NCBI RefSeq assembly: GCF_900106585.1
Contig: NZ_FNWH01000006.1
Location: 1,418,756 to 1,482,755, forward strand
DNA from: Acidaminococcus timonensis
GTDB taxonomy: Bacteria; Bacillota; Negativicutes; Acidaminococcales; Acidaminococcaceae
DNA: 64,000 nucleotides
Reading direction: 5' to 3'
Shown here: positions 26,009 to 33,175 of the stretch, piece by piece
Numbering within the stretch: position 1 is the stretch's first letter
Layout of the letters: the number at the start of each line of letters is the position of its first letter
Program-made: the position numbers and the translations under genes
The notes under the pieces: model-generated
The model's database searches: none
Told to the model about the DNA's origin: nothing
The model's input: the letters and a program-made list of their open reading frames with translations, nothing else

Positions 26009-26026
26009 GTGACAACTCTTTGTCAC
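26009..26026. promoter_or_regulatory. inverted repeat GTGACAA-N4-TTGTCAC after the porin C -10
   Basis: A perfect 7-4-7 inverted repeat lies just downstream of the -10 box of porin C, near the expected transcription start. Its position suits a repressor site or a 5' RNA hairpin. A repeat with the same geometry lies upstream of paralog D. Confidence 0.65.
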
Positions 26027-26032
26027 GGCTTT

Positions 26033-26062
26033 ATTTTACCATAAGGCTACAGAAAAATGCAA
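26033..26062 (-). promoter_or_regulatory. promoter of SLH porin C
   Basis: TTGCAT and TAAAAT are separated by 18 bases on the minus strand, in an A/T-rich stretch upstream of the inverted repeat. The rest of the gap up to the terminator at 26158 is A/T-rich with no gene. Confidence 0.72.
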
Positions 26063-26157
26063 ATTTGTGAAATAATTTTAAACCAGGGTTACAAACGGTT
26101 ATTATTTTCTTTGTGAACTTCATTTTTTTATCACATAAAAATATGATTTGTAGCACG

Positions 26158-26190
26158 AAAAAAGGACGATTCCAAAGAATCGTCCTTTTT
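26158..26190 (-). terminator. terminator after SLH porin D remnant
   Basis: A perfect 14-bp stem AAAAAGGACGATTC / GAATCGTCCTTTTT (26159-26172 with 26177-26190) has a T tract on the minus strand. Confidence 0.92.
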
Positions 26191-26204
26191 GTATTGGTCT
26201 TGGA

Positions 26205-27032
26205 TTAGAAGGTTACAACCATCTGAGACCACAGGGTCCGTGCATGGGCATCGGATTCCTTGCCCTTCAGGTCATAGTATTCTACCTGAGCCACCATGTT
26301 CTTGGCCAGGGTCAGGTTGCCGCCGACCTGGTAGCCCTTGAAGCCTTCACCATTGAATTTGTCCCAGCTGCCGTTCATGGTGTGGTACACAATGGTGGGA
26401 GCTCCCTGATCATAGTATTTGGCGAACAGGCCCCAGCTGCCGGGTTTGGAAGCCGTAGCACCCTTGTAGCCCAGGGATACCACATAGCCGTCATCATCGC
26501 CATTGGTGTAGTTGCTGTACTTCAGGGTATCATCGTCACCCTTCAGGTACATGGCCCCGATCTTGAAATCGCCGGCTTTGTAGTTGGCGCCCACGGTCCA
26601 GACTTTGTTATCCCCGGTCAGACCGTTGTCAATGTACGGGTTCACATCGTCAGCTTTGGTGTAGGTAGCAGCCAGGTCCAGGTTGCCGATGTTGCCGCCC
26701 AGTTCTGCGTTCCAGAACTTGTCAGCTACGGAATCATCTTTGGTCCAGGTACGGCCTGCTACGGTGACCAGGTCACCATCGGTCCACCCATAGGTGTCCA
26801 GGCTTGCCATCTTGCCGTAGGCAGCACTGAAGTAGGTCTGGCCGAAAGGAACCTTGAATTCAACAGCATCTACACGGTCATCGTACACGTTGCCTTCTGC
26901 AATGGTCTTGTTGTACCGGCCAGCCGTGATGTTCCACACACCGATGTTACCATTCAGGTACGCTCTCTGGAAGGAGGTATCGGAATCACCGGATTCGTTC
27001 TCACCCTGGAAGTACTGGTTGTTTTCCAGCAT
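26205..27032 (-). pseudogene. SLH porin paralog D lacking signal peptide and SLH domain
   Basis: The 275-codon frame begins at MLENNQYFQGENESGDSDT, which aligns with the middle of the intact paralogs (their NWHYVSMLENHQYF region). The barrel part is intact to its LWSQMVVTF end and keeps its terminator. The signal peptide, SLH domain, linker and first strand are missing. Only 20 bases separate the first in-frame Met from the shared leader motif, and there is no Shine-Dalgarno there. A deletion joining leader to mid-gene is the simplest reading. The product could not be exported; the copy could still serve as a sequence donor for recombination with its neighbours. Confidence 0.88.
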
Positions 27033-27052
27033 TTGGATCCGGAACTTTCGGT

Positions 27053-27073
27053 GCGAGTATCCTTGTTTCCTCT
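27053..27073 (-). promoter_or_regulatory. conserved porin leader motif, paralog D
   Basis: AGAGGAAACAAGGATACTCG occurs on the minus strand, identical to paralog C, but now only 20 bases from the truncated frame. Confidence 0.75.
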
Positions 27074-27121
27074 ACGTACACATTCCGGTTTCTCTCAGTC
27101 CGTTTCTCCTTGACAGGACAG

Positions 27122-27138
27122 GTGTGAATCTCTTCACA
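27122..27138. promoter_or_regulatory. TGTGA-N6-TCACA palindrome upstream of porin D
   Basis: TGTGAATCTCTTCACA fits the TGTGA-N6-TCACA consensus of Crp/Fnr-family regulators exactly and forms part of a longer 7-4-7 inverted repeat. It lies about 50 bases upstream of the leader motif, near a candidate -10 (TACACT, minus strand). Binding by a Crp-family protein is inferred. Confidence 0.55.
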
Positions 27139-27158
27139 CTGCCAGTGTAGCATGGCCC

Positions 27159-27220
27159 AAAAAAAGAAACAAGGTCATAGGGAAAGAGTTTCCATTCGTT
27201 CCCTATTAACCTTGTTTTTT
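27159..27220 (-). terminator. terminator of the DUF3084 / RuvC-like operon
   Basis: A long hairpin with arms at 27168-27184 and 27199-27216 (AACAAGGT and ATAGGGAA blocks paired, with a small bulge) is followed by seven T residues on the minus strand, 16 bases after the stop of the RuvC-like gene. Confidence 0.82.
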
Positions 27221-27235
27221 CATGTGACTGATGAG

Positions 27236-27679
27236 TCATTTTTGTGGCTTGTAATCCGACGATTTCACAGTTTTATCACGAAGATACCGCTGTACCAGAA
27301 CCATGGCTGCCAGTCCATCCACTGCGGACGGTGGATCCAACAGGGCCACCGGGATCATCCGTTTCCATCCCCTGGGTGGATACAGCTTCCAGTACAGCTT
27401 TCTGGCCTCCTGGGTACTGCCGTACTCATTGACCGTAAAAAGAGGCAGCCGGGGAAAGGCTTTCTCCAGCTGCGCTGCCATGGTCTTTGATGTGGTCCCA
27501 TCCCCCAGGATGCAGCCGGCCAGGGGCTGTTCCGGGAGGAATGGTTTCAGGTGCGTAGTAAAATCGTCGGTAGGAATGATTTCCTGCCGGCAAAGGGTCC
27601 CATCTTCCCACACCAGAGCGGCTCCGGTTTTATCCCGGCCGGGATCCACCCCCAGGTACAGTTTCAACGGTTCACTCAT
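27236..27679 (-). CDS. RuvC/YqgF-like RNase H-fold protein
   Basis: This 147-residue protein opens with LYLGVDPGRDKTGAALV (about 7-23), the first strand and catalytic aspartate of RuvC/YqgF-type RNase H-fold nucleases. It has a conserved GDGTTSK segment (about 59-65) and a late acidic motif DPPSAVDGLAAMVLV (about 120-134). Length is close to YqgF/RuvX, but I cannot show a nuclease function. AGGTACC precedes the ATG, which overlaps the end of the DUF3084 gene, so the two form an operon. Longer in-frame readings lie inside that neighbour. Confidence 0.72.
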   Translation of the reverse strand: MSEPLKLYLGVDPGRDKTGAALVWEDGTLCRQEIIPTDDFTTHLKPFLPEQPLAGCILGDGTTSKTMAAQLEKAFPRLPLFTVNEYGSTQEARKLYWKLYPPRGWKRMIPVALLDPPSAVDGLAAMVLVQRYLRDKTVKSSDYKPQK

Positions 27680-28895
27680 TGGGGGTACCTCCCGCTGCCC
27701 GGATTTCCAGATCTGGCACCACCGGACCGGCCACCGTGATATCGTGCCGGGCTTTGGCAGAAATGAGCACCTTGCCGCCCAGGCTGCGGATCTTTTCACT
27801 GGCCTGGGTCAGTTCACTGCTGGTGATGGCCCCCACATCGCCGGTAAGGGGATTGGGGATCACCCCGTCGGCCTGGGCTGCCCGGTTCACGTCCTTCAAA
27901 AAGGCCATGAGCGCCAGGTCGCTTTCGTTGCTGTTGGGATTTATGCTGATGGACTGGCTGAGGATCAGGCTCCCTTTGGGGTACACCACTTGATTCTCCA
28001 CCATTTCCAGACGGGACACCACCACTTCCCCGGAAAGGATGTTGCCGGCGGCGCAGACCCGCACGTACATATCCCCTTTGGCCCTGGACAGATTCTGGGC
28101 CGCGTCTTCCACCGCCTCCCGGCTGAGCCAGATGACGGGCGTGGAAGGATCCACCCCGATACGGCCTGCCACCTGGATGTTGGCCTGGTTCAGGAAATCC
28201 TGGAGCTGTTTCTGGGTACTGTCTGCATTCTGGCCACCCTTCAGCACCCCTGAATAGAGGATTTCACCGCTGCGGAACGCCACATTGCCTTCCCGGATGG
28301 CCACAATCCCTTCCCGAAGCTTTTGGGCGGCCGTTTCCAGGGATTTCACATCCTGCTGCAGCTGGTCACGGGCCGCTTCGGCCTCTTTCACCTGGGCCTG
28401 GGCCTGCTGCAGACGGTCATTGGCTTCATTGTAACGTGCCTGGAGTTCTCCCAGATCCGCTCGGGCCTGCTGCATCTGGGCCTGGGCCTGGGCCATCTGG
28501 GCTTTGGCCGCAGCTTCCTGCTGTCTGGCCTGGTCGGCCGCTGCCGTGGCCTCGGTGATCTTCTGGTCCAGTTCCTGGATCTTGGCGTTCTGGGCACTGA
28601 GTTCCTGGTTGGCCTGGTCCCGGGCTGTGGTCAGGGACGCGATTTCCGCCCGCATCTTCTTCATGCCGAACAGGGCGGTACGGACCTCCTTGGAGGAGAT
28701 GGTCAGGACGGTGATGGTCAGGGCAGCCACCAGGATGCCGCTCAGGATGGTCATGACCACGGAGGTGTCATGAGGGCGCAGGCCAAAAAGCCGGAGCCGT
28801 TTCTTGCCGATCTTGCTTCCCAGTTTGTCCCCCAGGTAGGCAATGAGGCCGCCCATCAGGGCCAGAACCAGGATCAGGGTAATTCCACCGGTCAT
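27672..28895 (-). CDS. DUF3084 membrane protein with coiled coil
   Basis: This 407-residue protein has two N-terminal transmembrane helices (about 5-22 and 48-68) around KLGSKIGKKRLRLFGLRPHDTS, the signature start of DUF3084. A long Ala/Gln/Glu-rich coiled coil follows (about 75-200), then a globular domain. Members occur in Negativicutes and cyanobacteria; function is unknown. The ATG of MTGGITL is chosen because AAAGGAG lies ten bases upstream. A TATAAT-like -10 lies further upstream (29056-29061), next to the terminator later hit by the IS3 element. Confidence 0.85.
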   Translation of the reverse strand: MTGGITLILVLALMGGLIAYLGDKLGSKIGKKRLRLFGLRPHDTSVVMTILSGILVAALTITVLTISSKEVRTALFGMKKMRAEIASLTTARDQANQELSAQNAKIQELDQKITEATAAADQARQQEAAAKAQMAQAQAQMQQARADLGELQARYNEANDRLQQAQAQVKEAEAARDQLQQDVKSLETAAQKLREGIVAIREGNVAFRSGEILYSGVLKGGQNADSTQKQLQDFLNQANIQVAGRIGVDPSTPVIWLSREAVEDAAQNLSRAKGDMYVRVCAAGNILSGEVVVSRLEMVENQVVYPKGSLILSQSISINPNSNESDLALMAFLKDVNRAAQADGVIPNPLTGDVGAITSSELTQASEKIRSLGGKVLISAKARHDITVAGPVVPDLEIRAAGGTPNE

Positions 28896-28924
28896 GGTTT
28901 GCGCTCTCCTTTCGTAATTCATTC

Positions 28925-28970
28925 GATGTCAGAAATCAGACTCGGCTTTTGCAAAGCCTCGAGATGTCAG
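28925..28970 (-). repeat. diverged inverted copy of the CTGACATCT repeat
   Basis: On the minus strand this reads CTGACATCTCGAGGC, then a short variable loop, then GCCGAGTCTGA, matching 16695-16745. Loop bases differ while the stem (GAGGCT with AGCC) is kept. The adjacent 60 bases toward 29035 also carry TGTCAGATGTCAG words similar to the sequence before copy A. Confidence 0.7.
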
Positions 28971-29166
28971 CCTGTTCGGCAAGCAACGGTACTGTAGATT
29001 TCCAGTCGAACAGAGCTGACATCTGACATTTTTTCTGGCATCTGTATTCTAAATTATTATAGCATAAATTTGTTTTATAAAAAGAGAGCTGTGAAAAAAC
29101 ACAGTGATGTGACCCCAAAAAGTTAGACCTTAGTAACGAGATGGTTTTTACCGTCTCGTTACTTTT

Positions 29167-30012
29167 TTATGCTGCCTGCAAGGAAAGCCTGTATTGAACA
29201 GGACTTTTCCAGCCCAGTTTTTCCTTGATTCTTTGCTCGTTATAGTATTTGATGTATCGTTCGATAGCGCCTTTTAATTCTTTGTAGCTGTAGTAGGTCA
29301 CTCCGTAATATATTTCCTGCTTCAGTAAGCCGAAGAAGTTTTCCATTACAGCGTTATCATGACAGTTGCCTTTTCGAGACATGCTCTGAAAAATTCGTTC
29401 GTTTTTTAGTCTTTTGGTATAGAATTTCATTTGGTATGCCCAGCCCTGATCGGAGTGAAATGTTCTTCGATACGGACAATCAGCAGTAATTTTGATTGCT
29501 TTGGCTTGAGCTTCCAGTATGCTGTTAGCCGAAGGATATTTGGCTATTCCATAGCTGATGATTTCATTATTGAACATGTCCAGGAAAGGATCCAGATAAA
29601 GCTTGCGCAGAGTCAAATGTCCCTGTGAATCTGCTTCATAGTATTTGAATTCTGAAGTGTCGGTCGTAATCTTCTGGTGAGGGATATTCGTCTCAAAACG
29701 ACGATGTATCCTATTTGGAGCAATGGTTCCTACCTTACCCTTATAGGAGCTGTATTTACGGCTCTTCCGGGTAAAAGATGTTACCTGAAGGCTCAGTTTC
29801 TGCATGATACGTTGAACTTTCTTCTTGTTCACGCAAATCCCTTGGTTCTTTAGCTCACCGGTCATGCGACGGTATCCATAATCTTTATGCTGGCTGCGGA
29901 TTTCCTGTATTTTCTCCTCTACTTCCTGGTCTGGATTCTCGCGGTCAAACCGTTTCTGCCAGTACATATAGGTTGCTTTGGGCATTTGCGTATAGGAGAG
30001 AATGTCTTTCAA
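29167..30012 (-). CDS. IS3-family transposase OrfB
   Basis: This is the catalytic half of the transposase (281 residues from the first start-like codon). An HTH_21-like region (about 35-60) is followed by the DDE integrase core: TTDTSEFKYYE, FHSDQGWAYQ and GNCHDNAVMENFFGLLKQE hold the three acidic residues. The frame stays open upstream through the end of orfA in the -1 frame (reading KNERVAKIISSLRGSFKLKD), as in IS150 relatives, so the true product is most likely an OrfAB fusion made by frameshifting. The TTG at the orfA stop is a weaker independent start. Confidence 0.93.
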   Translation of the reverse strand: MKDILSYTQMPKATYMYWQKRFDRENPDQEVEEKIQEIRSQHKDYGYRRMTGELKNQGICVNKKKVQRIMQKLSLQVTSFTRKSRKYSSYKGKVGTIAPNRIHRRFETNIPHQKITTDTSEFKYYEADSQGHLTLRKLYLDPFLDMFNNEIISYGIAKYPSANSILEAQAKAIKITADCPYRRTFHSDQGWAYQMKFYTKRLKNERIFQSMSRKGNCHDNAVMENFFGLLKQEIYYGVTYYSYKELKGAIERYIKYYNEQRIKEKLGWKSPVQYRLSLQAA

Positions 30013-30587
30013 CTTGAATGATCCTCGGAGACTGGAGATGATTTTCGCAACTCTCTCATTTTTGCTTCGTCCTCTAAACGCAGTCTCCTCAGTTCTTTTA
30101 AAAAAGCATTCTCTATTCGGAGTTTAAGGTTTTCATTCTCTAACTCCTGGACATGTTCCACACTGATGTTGACCATCGGTTGTTGAACCTGGGTATCTGT
30201 TTTTTTGGGTTTTGATTGGCTCAAAGTCTTTTTCCTACCTTTTTTATGTGACCGTAACGCATCCGGCCCCGCAATTTTAAATTCATTGACCCATCTGGAA
30301 ATCAATGACGGATTGTTGATTCCTACACGAATTGCCAATTCCTGATATGAGATTTCATTTGTTAAGTAAGACTCTACCACAGAAAGTTTTTCTTTGAAAG
30401 AGTATATTTTTTGAGAGCGAGATCTCTTCAGACCATTATCTCCAAATGCCTTGTAAGCAGCAGCCCACTTTAGCAGCTGGCTGCTACTTGCCATCCCATA
30501 TTTACGTGAAATAGAAATACACCCTTTGTCACTGTTCAAGTATTCCAGTACTATTTTTTTCTTAAATTCATAGCTGTGTCTTGCCAT
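30009..30587 (-). CDS. IS3-family OrfA (helix-turn-helix)
   Basis: This is a 192-residue DNA-binding protein with two helix-turn-helix repeats (about 10-50 and 68-105: YSFKEKLSVVESYL, then AIRVGINNPSLISRWV), a basic linker and a C-terminal leucine-zipper-like helix (about 145-175). It directs the transposase to the IS ends. Its last part contains the slippery sequence for a -1 shift into orfB. Confidence 0.9.
   Translation of the reverse strand: MARHSYEFKKKIVLEYLNSDKGCISISRKYGMASSSQLLKWAAAYKAFGDNGLKRSRSQKIYSFKEKLSVVESYLTNEISYQELAIRVGINNPSLISRWVNEFKIAGPDALRSHKKGRKKTLSQSKPKKTDTQVQQPMVNISVEHVQELENENLKLRIENAFLKELRRLRLEDEAKMRELRKSSPVSEDHSS
30099..30105 (-). promoter_or_regulatory. U UUU UUA slippery site for -1 frameshift, orfA to orfB
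   Basis: In orfA the zero-frame codons GCT TTT TTA form the heptamer T TTT TTA, a classical -1 slippery sequence. After slippage the -1 frame is open without a stop into orfB. No stimulatory hairpin is evident to me by eye. Confidence 0.7.
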
Positions 30588-30656
30588 AAAAAAACTAACC
30601 CCCAATTGTTAGATTTTTGGTCTAACAATTGGGGGTCAGCTCACAGCTCTCTTTTC

Positions 30657-31406
30657 CTACGCCCTTTTGCTCTTTCCGGTTTTATAATCGATGGTGATAC
30701 CGGGCTGGTTGTTGTACACGAACACGTTGAACTGGACGCCGGCGCCGTTATCTTCCACGCTGTAGGCTTCCATCTGCACGCCTCGGGCCACCAGGTCATT
30801 TCCCTTGAAAATGGGCGTCACCCGGTACAGCACATGGTGTTTCGTTTCTTTCACGTAGTCGGCCACCAGGTTCTCAAAGGGCAGCATGCCGGTGACGTTC
30901 AAGTAGCGGGTGCCGGTGATCAGGTTCTTGGGGTTGGCATTTTCCGCGGTAAGCTGGTACCCGATCAAATGGCACCGGTTGTACAGGTATTTGCCGTCGA
31001 TGCCCTCATACTTTACGGTCTGCCAGCCGGAAGGCTTCACCTGGCCGATGGGTCCCCGTTTCTGGGTGGGCATGGTCTCCAGGCACACATTGGCGTAGGC
31101 CGGGCCGCAGCGGCCCAGGCTGTCCAGGTTGCTGTAGTGCTCGAAGGCCTTTTTGGATTTTTTATCGGCGTCCGGAAAGTCGGGCACATTGTTGTTCAGG
31201 ACCACATAGGGCTTGTTGGTAAACGCCGGGATGGACGACAGGTCGAAGGACGGCTGGTTCTTGCCAATCTGCTGGGTCTGTTTCGTGGTGTTCTTGGGGG
31301 CGCTTTTTTTGGCGGTAGTGGTCTTGGCGGAGCCACAGCCCGTTACGAACAGGGAGGCAGCCACCAGCAGGGACGCCAGGACGGATGTGAGTTTCTTCAT
31401 TTGCAT
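30657..31406 (-). CDS. DNA/RNA non-specific endonuclease, lipoprotein
   Basis: This 249-residue exported nuclease is of the NucA/EndA-like (beta-beta-alpha metal) kind. A lipobox (LFVTGC, Cys at about 24) predicts a lipid-anchored protein. The Thr/Lys-rich linker precedes the catalytic domain (about 50-235), where the motif YNRCHLIGYQLTAENANPKN (about 135-154) replaces DRGH and supplies the general-base His and the metal-binding Asn. Likely roles are nutrient or DNA processing outside the cell. The first ATG has GGAGG ten bases upstream. It overlaps the next gene upstream by ten bases. Its terminator was split by the IS3 element. Confidence 0.9.
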   Translation of the reverse strand: MQMKKLTSVLASLLVAASLFVTGCGSAKTTTAKKSAPKNTTKQTQQIGKNQPSFDLSSIPAFTNKPYVVLNNNVPDFPDADKKSKKAFEHYSNLDSLGRCGPAYANVCLETMPTQKRGPIGQVKPSGWQTVKYEGIDGKYLYNRCHLIGYQLTAENANPKNLITGTRYLNVTGMLPFENLVADYVKETKHHVLYRVTPIFKGNDLVARGVQMEAYSVEDNGAGVQFNVFVYNNQPGITIDYKTGKSKRA

Positions 31407-31810
31407 GGGATATAGACCTCCTCGGTAATCTTGTCATGGGATGAGCCGGCAAATTCCGTTGTGGAAACAAGCTGCCAGCCTTTTGTCACGTCGATGTCGA
31501 AGAACGTATCGCCGGGGTAGGCCCGGTTCCAGTGGTACAGGTACAGTTTTTCGATTTTGGCCAAAAAGGGCGCCGCCGGGCGGTCTTCCAGCAGGGCACA
31601 GGCGCCGGGACCAGCCTCCTCCAAAAACGTCTCAGAGACATGGATCCGGTCTTCCTGACCGGCAAACAGAGCGGCAGTATAGCCGTCCATCCACAAACCG
31701 GACGGGCCGGCGATGTCCAGCATATGCTGGCGCAGAAGGCGGTCCTGGCTTTGCCGGCGGTGGTTGAACAAAAGTCCGCCGGAATCATCGATGGTGGTCA
31801 TAAGGATCAT
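31397..31810 (-). CDS. small conserved-looking protein of unknown function
   Basis: This is a 137-residue soluble protein starting MILMTTIDDSGGLLFNHRRQSQD. I recall similar short proteins with a VDDxGGMLFNHRRQSxD-type start in Firmicutes, but no established function. No signal peptide, membrane helix or known catalytic motif is visible. AAGGAGG lies upstream of the ATG, and a TATAAT -10 is at 31898-31903 with a poor -35. It is the first gene of a two-gene operon with the lipoprotein nuclease, overlapping it by ten bases. Confidence 0.75.
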   Translation of the reverse strand: MILMTTIDDSGGLLFNHRRQSQDRLLRQHMLDIAGPSGLWMDGYTAALFAGQEDRIHVSETFLEEAGPGACALLEDRPAAPFLAKIEKLYLYHWNRAYPGDTFFDIDVTKGWQLVSTTEFAGSSHDKITEEVYIPCK

Positions 31811-31857
31811 GGTTTTGCCTCCTTGGGTGAGTCACTCGTCTCGAGTCACGAGTCCAC

Positions 31858-31884
31858 AGCCGAATGTTGCCAGCTGACGCTGGC
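31858..31884 (+). repeat. second copy of the AGCCGA...GCCAGC-GCTGGC repeat
   Basis: This matches 18996-19022, including the GCCAGCTGACGCTGGC hairpin. Just before it stands a TCACTCGTCTCGAGTCACGA stretch comparable to the TCACTAG words of the first copy. Confidence 0.65.
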
Positions 31885-31946
31885 TTCGAATATAAACATT
31901 ATAGCAGATTATGAACAGAAGTTCACTATATGGGATAAAAAATAAG

Positions 31947-32061
31947 CCCTCCGGGCGACCTGGGTTCGGACTTCCCCTTACAGGCAGTCCTTACGCATGA
32001 AACATACCCTGTACGTTTCTCCTCGTAGGGGCGACCCATGAGGGGCGCCCGTTCCCAGGTC
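31947..32061 (+). repeat. about 105-bp palindromic intergenic element, copy 2
   Basis: This is the same element as 19041-19150 in opposite orientation: CCCTCCGGG flank, GACCTGGGTTCGGACTTCCC start, inner CGTAGGGGCG and GGGGCGCCCG arms, and GTTCCCAGGTC end. The centre differs between copies while the arms are kept. It lies between the small-protein operon and the lptF end. Confidence 0.8.
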
Positions 32062-32076
32062 TGGAAGGTTTTCTTT

Positions 32077-33168
32077 TTACACATTATCCTTTTTATAGAT
32101 CATCCAGCACCCGAACGCTCCGCAGAGCAGGTTGGGGGTCGCCGCGGCAATGGCAGGGGGGATGACCCCTCCCTGGCCCAGGCCGGTCATGAAGGTCATG
32201 ATGGAATAGTAGATGAAGATGATCACCACCGAGAAGCCCAGGCCCATGGAAGCCCCGGTCCGCTGGGACTGTACACCCAGGGGCACGCCGATCAGGGCGA
32301 AGAAGAAGCTGGCCAGGGGCACGGTGAACCGGCGATAGATTTCCATTTCGTACTTGCTGGTGGGCAGGTACTGTTTCTTCAAAATGTTGATGTACATCTT
32401 CAGTTCGCCAATGGTCATCTGGTCCGGATCTTTCTGGTCCAGGGTAATGGCCTTGGGCGTCTCGCTGATGGGCAGCACCTGTTTGCTGAAGGTCATGGTC
32501 CGGGCAACCCCGTCCTTGCCGGTCAGGTCTGTGATGGTGCCGTCTTCCATGATCCAGCTGCCTTCGGTCCATCTGGCCTGGGGGGTCCGCTGGATCCGGG
32601 CCACCTTGCCGTTGTCCCAGTCCTCGATGGTAATGTCCTTCATCAGGCCCTGCTTTTCATCAAAGGTACGGGCATAGGTCAGCCGCACCAGTTTTCCCTT
32701 GGAAACCTGTTTGATGATCACATGATTCTGGGTCCTGGGTTTGGCATCCCGCTTGATTTCCACCTTGATGATCCGCTCGTATTCACTTTTGGCGGGAGGG
32801 ACGACTTTTTCAGCCCACACCACAGAAAACAGGCTGACCACGAAGCCGGCTGCCAGGATGGGCGCCGCAATGCGCCGGAAGCTCAGGCCCCCGCTGCGCA
32901 TGGCCGTGATCTCGCTGTTGCTGGACAGCTGGCCCATGGTCAGCAGGGCCGCCAGCAGCATGGACATGGGGAAGGTATAGTTGATGACTTCAGGCATCAG
33001 ACACAGGAACAGCCGGATCAGGGACCAGTAGCTGGCCCCGTACTGGGTGATGTACTGGGTCACCCGGAACAGGAAGGAACTGGCCACGAAGATGGTGGAA
33101 AAGGCAGCCACCCCGAACGCGAAGGGCTGCAGCATCTGTTTTAAAATGTACTTATCTAAAATGGACAT
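32077..33168 (-). CDS. lptF: LPS export permease LptF/LptG (YjgP/YjgQ)
   Basis: This 363-residue inner-membrane protein has three helices at the N-terminus (about 12-32, 52-80, 98-118), a periplasmic jellyroll-like domain (about 125-270) and three helices at the C-terminus (about 280-300, 305-328, 335-355). It extracts LPS from the inner membrane with LptB and hands it to LptC. Only one such gene is present here, whereas E. coli has two (LptF and LptG), so it may act as a homodimer or have a partner elsewhere. It follows lptB by seven bases at the end of the operon. Confidence 0.9.
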   Translation of the reverse strand: MSILDKYILKQMLQPFAFGVAAFSTIFVASSFLFRVTQYITQYGASYWSLIRLFLCLMPEVINYTFPMSMLLAALLTMGQLSSNSEITAMRSGGLSFRRIAAPILAAGFVVSLFSVVWAEKVVPPAKSEYERIIKVEIKRDAKPRTQNHVIIKQVSKGKLVRLTYARTFDEKQGLMKDITIEDWDNGKVARIQRTPQARWTEGSWIMEDGTITDLTGKDGVARTMTFSKQVLPISETPKAITLDQKDPDQMTIGELKMYINILKKQYLPTSKYEMEIYRRFTVPLASFFFALIGVPLGVQSQRTGASMGLGFSVVIIFIYYSIMTFMTGLGQGGVIPPAIAAATPNLLCGAFGCWMIYKKDNV

Positions 33169-33175
33169 GACAGCC

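Larger units (their letters stand above)
29110..30638 (-). mobile_element. IS3-family (IS150-type) insertion sequence
   Basis: This element of about 1.5 kb has overlapping orfA and orfB on the minus strand. Its ends are inverted repeats (TGACCCCAAAAAGTTAGACC at the left, TGACCCCCAATTGTTAGACC read inward from the right). Flanking it are the two halves of a hairpin (GAGAGCTGTG at 29084-29093 and CACAGCTCTC at 30642-30651). The word CACAG occurs at both junctions (29100-29104 and 30642-30646) and is probably the target duplication, leaving a few unassigned bases at each end. Boundaries are thus uncertain by about five bases. Confidence 0.9.
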
